Source of the DNA: Moniliella sp. 'wahieum'
Taxonomy: Eukaryota > Basidiomycota > Moniliellomycetes > Moniliellales > Moniliellaceae
NCBI GenBank assembly: GCA_003971905.1
Contig: RSEE01000041.1
Coordinates: forward strand, 372,001 to 436,000
DNA: 64,000 nucleotides
Reading direction: 5' to 3'
A program made the translations under genes and the position numbers. Under the pieces are notes generated by a model that had not been told where the DNA came from, ran no database searches, and worked only from the letters and a program-made list of their open reading frames with translations. Positions 57,163-64,000 of the stretch are shown piece by piece; position 1 is the stretch's first letter, and each line of letters starts with the position of its first letter.

Positions 57163-59524
57163 ATGCCCTCGTCTGCGACCAGCTCCCCGCTCGTCTCGAA
57201 CCGCATGATGAAGTCGGGCGCGCGCAACCGCCCCTACGCCAAGGTACGTTGCTCGCCCCTGCCTGCCCGCCCCCCCAGCTGCGCTCCTGATCCCTGACCC
57301 CCCCCCTCCGCACAGGACTTGCACGATCTCTTTGCCACCCTCATCGTCTCCCTCCGCCTCACCACCCACCGCACCCTCTTCCGATCCTACCCCTACACCT
57401 TTACCACCGACGAAGCCGTCGCCAATCTCAGTGCCCTCAAGTTCTCCCAGTCCTCCCGCCAGCCCGACCCCCAGGACCCCGCCGCGTCATCACCACCACC
57501 ACCACCACCACCTTCACCATGAACCGCGACATTGCCAAGGACATCTGCCAGCATTTTCTTGACGCCCATCTGGTCCAAAGCTCCTCCGATCTCGGCCTGC
57601 CTGCCTTCCGCGACAAGGGCATCTGGTCCTTGACACCCAAGGGCTACTGTATCCTAGAGCGCTTCGTGTCGGTCAATGGCATTTCTGCTGACCATCTCCA
57701 ACCTGCCATGGAAGCCCATCGCCCCCCCATCCGCCTTGTCTTTCTCGACCGCCGTGCCGCAGACGATGAAATCAATATCCGCCTGCCCCTTCTCGACTCG
57801 CTCTTCCGCCGCTTTGCCGGCGTACAAGCCAACTACCCCAGCAGCGAGGCCCAGCATGGCACTCCTTCTTTTTCCCCTGAATATGGCTTTTACTCCCCCA
57901 CCTCCACCCCCGTTTTCCCACCCGACCCTACTTTTGATCGTTCGCGCGGCATCGAGGTAGTCGATGTAGTGGAGCGCTTGAAGAATGGCGAGACGCACCT
58001 GACCAAACATGCCTTTAGCGCCTTGAGTGCCATCGACTGGCTCATTGACTTTACCTCTGTCTGTGCCCGCGACGAAGCGGCGGAGCTGCTGGCGCACTTT
58101 GAACGGCTCGACCTGATCAAGCTCATTGCCGACAAGATCCGCCCCATCGCACCCGTCCCGACCAACAAAATGACTCGGACATTGCCACCGTACGCGGCGC
58201 CGATGTCGGCGGCATGATTACCGAGGGCGAGTTCCGTTGCCACTACAAGTCCATTTATGCCTTGACCGACCGAGGGCGCGAGGTGGCGCGATGGGAGGGA
58301 TTTTACCGCAGGCCCTCCCCTCAGTCGAGTACCCCGACTGCCTCCACCTCCACGCCACCTGGCCTGGCCAGTGGGATAAGACACGGCCTCGCTGCCCCCC
58401 CCTCCAGTCTTGACGAAGCGAGGTCTTCGGTAGAAGATGATACGGGCTCGCTCCATTCCATGGGGAGCAAGGGTCGAAAGTCCGACCTTTCCTCCCGTGT
58501 CGGCTCGGGCTCCCGTCCTGGCAGCGCCTCGGCCGAGAGGGCAAGTGGATCCGGGGGCAGTGGGACACGTACCAGCGTGACAGCATCCCGGGATCAAGGC
58601 AGTCGAAACCGCCTTCGTCAGATCTTGGCCGATCCATCCTTGTGCTCCCTCTTCCAAGCGTATCTGCGCCGCAACTTTTGCGAGGAAAACTTATCCTTCT
58701 ACTTGGATGTGCAAGATTTTAAACACCGCTTCTCCACCACTTCCTCCGCCTCCGCCGTCCGACCTTCGACGGCGGAGCGGCACCACCACCATCACCAAGA
58801 TAAAGCGCAACCCCGTGGTGCTCGCTTTGTCCCCAGCAGCTGGCTGCTCAAGGCCACGGGGCCCGATCCAGCGCCGGCGCCGGGCGAGCCGTCAGAGCCG
58901 AACGACGATTCGATCCTGAACCAGTCGATGAGCGCTATGGAGCGCCACCACCTGGATCTGATCGTCATTGCCTTTCTCATCTTCAACACTTACCTTGCGC
59001 CCGGTGCGCCTGCGGAGCTGAATCTCGAGCATTCCCTACGCACGGAACTATTGGCGTATATGAACAAGACGGCGCCACAAGCGCTGCAGCACACCTCGCG
59101 TGCGTTGGTCGATGAATCCGTTTCATCCCGTACCAGCAGCCCTTCCCGCTCGGCCCGCGACCCAGGCACCAACGCGTCAGCCCTGGCTGCTATCGAGCTT
59201 GGGTTTCCTCAGGAGGAAACCCAAACAAGGAAGAAAGTGCCGGTCTTGTCGCTGGAAGAACGGAAGAAACTAGTGCTGAGCAAGGTGAGTTCATCGGGCC
59301 AACTGTTGCATGCGTCCCAGCTGCAAACCTTGCTCCGACTTTATTCCAAGATCCAAGATCACATCTTCCACCTCATGGCCACCGACTCGGTCCCGCGTTT
59401 CGTGCGTGATCCCACCTTCTTGCGGGCCACCGAGGCGTCCGCACGCGAGGCATACGGCCTGCCCCCCGAGGTGCTCGACTTGCTCGAACTCGATACGCTG
59501 CGGGACAGTTTGCCCCTCGCTTGA
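57163..59524 (+). CDS. FLBA: DEP- and RGS-domain regulator of G-protein signalling (Sst2/FlbA family)
   Basis: Fungal RGS proteins of this family bind receptors through DEP domains and speed GTP hydrolysis by G-alpha. ATG 57163 (MPSSATSSPLVSNRMMKSG). A 72-bp intron at 57244-57315 (AAG|GTACGT ... CACAG). The first DEP-like domain spans about 57316-57665 (DLHDLFATLIVSLRLTTHRT, FLDAHLVQSSSD, WSLTPKGYCILERF). The second spans about 57950-58300 (HLTKHAFSALSAIDWLIDFT, MITEGEFRCHYKSIYALTDR). The RGS domain is split by inserts: LRQILADPSLCSLFQAYLRR then NFCEENLSFYLDVQDFK (58605-58730), FLIFNTYLAPGAPAELNLEH (about 58975-59035), LLRLYSKIQDHIFHLMATDS then VPRFVRDPTFL (59331-59425). It stops at 59522-59524. 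One-base frame changes occur near 57480 and in the AAAA run near 58167. A poly-His/Thr tract from CAC repeats lies near 57490. Confidence 0.9.
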
Positions 59525-60215
59525 CCCTTCTCCTCTTCCCATCTCCCCGCCATCTTTCTCTCTCTCCACTCTCTTTCTCCCCACCATCCTTCTCCTCGCC
59601 ATCTTCTTCCCTACCCTCGATTGACCAATGGGGTTTGGGCACCACCTGTTGCAGCGTTCGGGCCCATCCCCTTGACTCTTCTCCCCACTCCCACTCCCAT
59701 CGCCCTTGCCCCCTTCCCCTCGTTTTGCCGGCGCCTTGGAGCTCCCCACCCTGCTCGGACGACTTGCAATGTTGCCCGGGTCCCCGTAGCAGCAGCTGCT
59801 TGCTGCACGCCTGGCCCATGTAATCTGTCGCACTCCACGCCCCCTTTTCCTCTGGCCTCGCAGGTGGGGGCGATGGTATTTGGTCCCGTTATTTTCTGCA
59901 TTCCGCATTCTGCTCTAGATCCGACTGCCCTGATGCCCTCATGACTGGATGACCAGACTGCCCACCAGCGGCGAAGCGCGGCGTCGCAAGAAGCAGAATC
60001 CGATGTAGGGGCCATTGAATATTTATTGAGCTCGAGAGAGGAAGCCGCTTAGGTAAGCCCGCTGGGAACCTCATGCGGCGGCCACGTCCACGTAGCCATC
60101 CCCTGCGGCACGCCGGCCTGGCCGGGTGCGCTCGCGCCTGCCTCGCCCGCCGCGCCGCGCCCTCCCCCTCGCCATCTCCATCGCCACCGCCGCCACCGCC
60201 ATCCCCACCACCACT
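59525..60215. other. Intergenic region between the RGS gene and SPC1
   Basis: Pyrimidine-rich start (CTCTCTCC-type, 59525-59620), no gene recognised. It must contain the RGS 3' end and the SPC1 promoter. CACCGCC-type triplet repeats lie just before the SPC1 start. Confidence 0.4.
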
Positions 60216-60700
60216 ATGGGCCTTGCCTTGCCACCGGCCGTGCGCAGTGTGCTGGAGGGTCACATCGACCTGCCTGCCCAGCAAACCGTGGAGAGGTGGC
60301 AACACCGCGCCCTGCTGGCCTTTGGGGTACGCTGCTTGCTGCCCCCTGCCCCGCGCAGTGCGAGAGAGTGTGGACTGACGGTGGGTTGTACAGGTACTGG
60401 CGTTTGCCATTGGCTTCTGGTTCCAGTCGTTGGCGGTGACCCTGGGGGTGTACGCGTGCGGAACAGTGGGCGTTCTGCTGGTGTGTGTCCCGCCTTGGCC
60501 CATGTACAACACGTACGACACCCAGTGGGCCGCGCCCCCTCCCCCCCCCGCCCCTCTGGAGTCCCACCCGCCTTCCCCCCCCCCCCGCAGCACATCCACT
60601 TCCACCCCCGCCTCCACCTGACTTCGCAGCTTGGGTGCACGGTTGCGCGCGCAAGAGGGGCGCGCGGACGGTTACGAGTACGCGGTGGTCCCGTAGCTAG
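60216..60700 (+). CDS. SPC1: Signal peptidase complex subunit 1 (SPC12 family)
   Basis: Small two-TM subunit of the ER signal peptidase complex that helps it discriminate signal peptides from TM helices. ATG 60216: MGLALPPAVRSVLEGHIDLP, then QQTVERWQHRALLAFG. An intron at 60327-60393 (67 bp; GTACGC, branch CTGAC, TACAG) joins to VLAFAIGFWFQSLAVTLGVY and CGTVGVLLVCVPPWPMYNT, which match the two TM helices and the PPWP motif diagnostic of the family. The remaining tail is uncertain: a second intron from GTACGA (60513) to CCGCAG (about 60594) would give NTHPLPPPPPPDFAAW, with the HP that normally follows, and a stop at about 60700, allowing one base error. Without it the frame stops at 60621. 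Confidence 0.8.
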
Positions 60701-61946
60701 TCAAGCGGGGTACCGCGGAACTGCTGTCCGAGGCCCTGGGACGGCCTTGTGGGACACTGTGATGAGGCTGGTGAATTTTGGGTGGGACACTGTCGTACCC
60801 TACTTTCCTCGTCTTTCTGCCGTGCCTCTGGCGGCCAGCAAAGATGCACGATCCATGTCGCTCCTTGGGCTTCTTCACGCGGGCCTGAGCGGCGAGGAAC
60901 TTGGTGGAGCAATCAACGATTCACACTTGGCTTGCTGCCATAGTGGACCGGGATGACTGGGATGGCCGGTATGGCGGACTAAGAGCGTACCTGCTCAAGG
61001 CACGTAGCAGCCGAGGATCTTAGCAGCCCCGGTCTCCTTCTCTCTGAATGTATATAGGCCGTTGCTTGCAAGACACACGGCTCCGGAGGAGAGGTGGGGG
61101 CAACACGAGCAAGAAGGCGACCCAACCAAAGCGGTATAAACAGCGCCGGGGCATGATCTCAATATGCTTGTTCACCCTGGCTTTGGGTCGGCGGGTCAAG
61201 CAATCTCGATTGCCAGAGTCAAATGAACCAAGACGGGTGGGGCGAAGTCATTCGTGCTGTGCACAAGAGTCTTGCATGGACCAAAAGCGATGATCGCCAA
61301 GGGACGAGTGGCTTCCAGCGCGGTGTGAGCCAAGGGGTGTCCCAAGAAAAGAAGCAAAGCAGACGCCCTCGGCGCGGCCCCGTCTGTTGCCACCCCCTCA
61401 CCTGGAAATGTGGGGCGCTCAGGGGGATGTGTCCCTTCTTCTGATGGTGCTCGTCCCAGAAGCGCTCAACACAGACAGCCAAAATCAACTCGCTGTTACC
61501 TTCAGACGTCAGCATCAGACATCCAAGCTCAGACTGAACGCTCTTCCAAGTTCACTATAAGGCCTGCCCACGCTCCCCGTTCGCGAGCTGATTGATATCT
61601 ATTACACCCACAATCGCCCCTTTTCGGTCCACTTGCACCCCTCGCATCTCTACCGAGAGCCCAGCATCACCGGATCAACTGAACCTTCACGTTCTCCAGT
61701 AGTTCGTGGTTTAGAATTCTCGTACAGTAAAAATTCTGTTATACATCGCCTGTCAGTGCCCCTTCACGCACTAAACATCAGACTGCAATTCTCGCCCCGC
61801 TCATGCCTTGAGCGCGCTGAGCCATTTATCTTAGTCTACATACCTTTACACCAACTATGTTCGCAGGTTTGAAGGAAAGGCACATGAATCCACCGAACTT
61901 GACAGAACATGAAGGCCAACGGGAAAACAAAGACGACCGACTCGGC
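60701..61946. other. Intergenic region between convergent SPC1 and eEF2
   Basis: No gene recognised. A basic stretch on the minus strand (about 60880-60770, RVKKPKERHGSCIFAGRQRH) looks protein-like but has no clear start or family. Confidence 0.4.
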
Positions 61947-64000
61947 TTAGAGCTTGTCGTAGTACTCCGTGTAGGGAGGAGGGGTCTCCTTGATGCCCTT
62001 GCGCACACGGATTTTGGTCACCAGCTCGTACACCTTCGACTTGGGGTCGGACGCGTCGCCGGGCAGCTCCTCCCAGTGGTCGAAGACCGACTGGGGGAAG
62101 GCCTGACCACCAGTAGCCTGGCGCAGGGCAGCGTTGAAACCGAACGACTCCGAGACGGGCAGGTAAGCCTTGACAGTGTACATGGGGTACCGGGGCGCTG
62201 CTCCTCCATGACCACCTGGCCACGGCGCTTGTTGAGCGTCGAGTAGATACCACCCAGGCCCGACTCGGGGCACTGGATCTCGACCAGGTACATGGGCTCC
62301 TGCAGCGCCGGGGTGGCGAGCAGCGCGGCAGCGTAGCAGACACGGCGCGCCGTGGGGATGATCTGTCCACCACCACGGTGGATGGCGTCCGTGTGCAGCG
62401 TAACGTCGACCACGTTGAAGCGCACACCACGCATGGGCTCCTCGGCAAGAGGACCCTCCTTGGTGGCCCACTGGAACGCGGCCACACACGAGTCCTTGAT
62501 CTCGTTAAGGTACTGCACACCCTTCGTCACACCACCCATCAGGTTGGGGCCAGTCGTGTCAGGGCCAAAGGTCCAGATCTTACGAGCGTCCGTAACGTCC
62601 CAGCCAAACTCGTCGGCAAGGTAGCGAGCACGCGACTTGAAGTCGTCGCGGGGGTTGACCTTGCCCTCCTCAATCGCGCGCGACAGTTCCTCACCAAGGG
62701 GAAGAGCGTCGACGTAAAGACGGTTGTGCTTGTTCTGCGCACTTGGACAGGGCAGTCATGCTGCTCTGCGTCGTCACAGTCTCACGGTAGCCAACAACGG
62801 GGTCGGACTTCTTGAGGGGAACCTGGGCGTGGTCGTTCTCAAGGTCGTTGAGGCAGATCTCGAGGTGGAGCTCACCGGCACCGGCAACAATGTGCTCACC
62901 CGACTCGCCAATCCACGCCTGCACACAGGGGTCCGACTTGGTCAGACGCTTCAGACCCTCGACCAGCTTGGGCAGGTCGTTGGCGTTCTTCACCTCAACG
63001 GCGACTTGCACGACGGGCGAGACCGAGAACTTCATGACACGCATGTTGTGCGCCGTCTCGGACGAGGTGAGGGTACCGCTCTTGAGCAGGAACTGGTCAA
63101 CACACCAACCAGACCCGAATGTTACCGGCGGGGCAGTCCTCAATGGGCTCGACGTAACGGCCCATCATGAGCACGGTACGCTGAATCGACTTGATGAACA
63201 GGTCGTCCTTCTTGCCGGGGCGGTAGTTCGGGCCCTGGATGCGGATCTTGGGGCCAGAGCGGACGGTACCAGAGAAGATACGGCCGAAGGCGTAGAAGCG
63301 GCCCTTGTCCGAGGTGGGGACCATCTTGGAAACGTAGAGCATCAGCGGGCCCTTGGGGTCGCAGTCACGGATACCAATGGCCGACTCGTCGTCCATGGGG
63401 CCCTCGTACAGCGTCTCCACGGTAGCGCTGCGCCGTCTTGGGCGAGGGGAGGTTGATGACAATCATCTCCAGCAGGGCGTCACCAGCGGGAGGAACTTGC
63501 GCATGACAACCTTGAGGAGGCCTTGCCCTCGAGGTCCTTCTCATCCTGGGTAAGGGGCACCTCGAGCTTCTCGAGAATCTTGGCAGTCTCGTCCTTCTTG
63601 AAGTTCATCACCGAGTCGAAGATACGGTAGATGGGGTCGAGAACGAACATGTTGAACGCACGCTCGAGGGGCTTGCCGTCAGCGTCGGTCGACTTGGTGG
63701 TCCACTTCTTGGTCTTGGGTTGAAGTAGTTGTCGCCCCACAGCTTGCCCATCATCTTCTCCTTGTCCACACCGAACTTCTTGGCGTAGCGGGCAGCGAAT
63801 TGGGACAGGGTGAAGGCCCAGCCGTGGAGACCCGAAGCGAAGGCGACAGTGCCCTTCTCGGGGTAGACCTGCGACTCGCCGAGGACGGGGTCGTTGTAGG
63901 TGGCAATGACCACGTTGACCGACTCGACAGTGCGCTGGAAAAGGTGTAGAGCTCCTCCTTCTCGACCTGCAGCTCGAGAAGAGCACGGTCGACCTTGTTC
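61947..64000 (-). CDS. EFT1: Translation elongation factor 2 (eEF2), C-terminal four fifths
   Basis: GTPase that moves tRNA and mRNA through the ribosome. The window starts inside the G domain at [19 protein letters not shown] (G4 motif NKVD) and runs to the stop at 61949-61947 (TEYYDKL). Landmarks: [127 protein letters not shown], and the diphthamide loop [16 protein letters not shown] with its modified His. Corresponds roughly to residues 160-842 of yeast eEF2. At least six one-base frame changes occur (about 63945, 63718, 63510, 63430, 63115, 62740, 62187), several at C runs, e.g. ACCCCATG where ACCCCCATG is expected. eEF2 cannot be a pseudogene if single-copy. No intron in the visible part. 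Confidence 0.97.

Noticed and set aside
59621-59944. Plus-strand open frame of 107 codons between RGS and SPC1
   Set aside because: Pro/Ala/Thr-rich with no recognisable feature; it lies in the pyrimidine-rich 3' flank of the RGS gene.

Overview
The window is nuclear DNA of a fungus, most probably a basidiomycete. The evidence is short (61-74 bp) introns with CTGAC-type branch sites and GTACGT-like donors, a Sst2/FlbA-type DEP-RGS protein, a tricalbin, a Cdc25-like SH3 protein, a 14-nt intron in a tRNA-Asp, and a Ty1/copia element. Introns are sparse: the visible part of eEF2 and RPT6 have none. That would fit a smut-like lineage better than a mushroom, but the sequence alone does not settle this.

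Layout: 0-8 kb holds the 5' half of an SH3/RasGEF-like gene (minus), a full tricalbin gene (minus) and, divergent from it, a NECAP-like endocytosis gene (plus). A young, nearly whole copia element occupies 8.43-13.98 kb, flanked by a GAGCT target duplication. 14-22.4 kb is gene-poor: a tRNA-Asp, fragments of dispersed repeats and a C2H2 zinc-finger gene. 22.4-30 kb carries PHO13-like phosphatase (minus), HIS5 (minus), VMA6 (plus) and a G-protein alpha subunit (minus). 30-37.8 kb is again gene-poor and repeat-rich. 37.8-40.4 kb is a bromodomain-BAH (RSC/PBAF) gene. After about 5 kb with only a tRNA-Arg come RPT6 (minus), NAP1 (minus), a three-repeat Myb factor (plus), an unassigned protein (plus), the DEP-RGS regulator (plus), SPC1 (plus) and, running off the right edge, eEF2 (minus).

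Nearly every host gene is interrupted by single-base indels, often in or next to short homopolymers. Because the affected genes include single-copy essentials (eEF2, RPT6, VMA6, SPC1), and a tRNA T-stem may be affected too, I read these as assembly error, not gene decay. The gene limits below are therefore the span over which the family's protein sequence can be followed.

The genes do not form one pathway, but a signalling theme exists: a G-alpha subunit, a DEP-RGS protein and a Cdc25-like Ras exchange factor lie within 60 kb. The G-alpha has alanine at the switch-I glycine that RGS proteins contact. No clearly new multi-gene system was found. The most unusual items are that G-alpha substitution, a dispersed roughly 275-bp repeat with a GC-rich perfect hairpin, a pair of diverged gene-like repeats 35 kb apart, and recurrent word clusters (GTCACATG, ATCGATCATCGAT, GATGCATGAT) in front of several genes.
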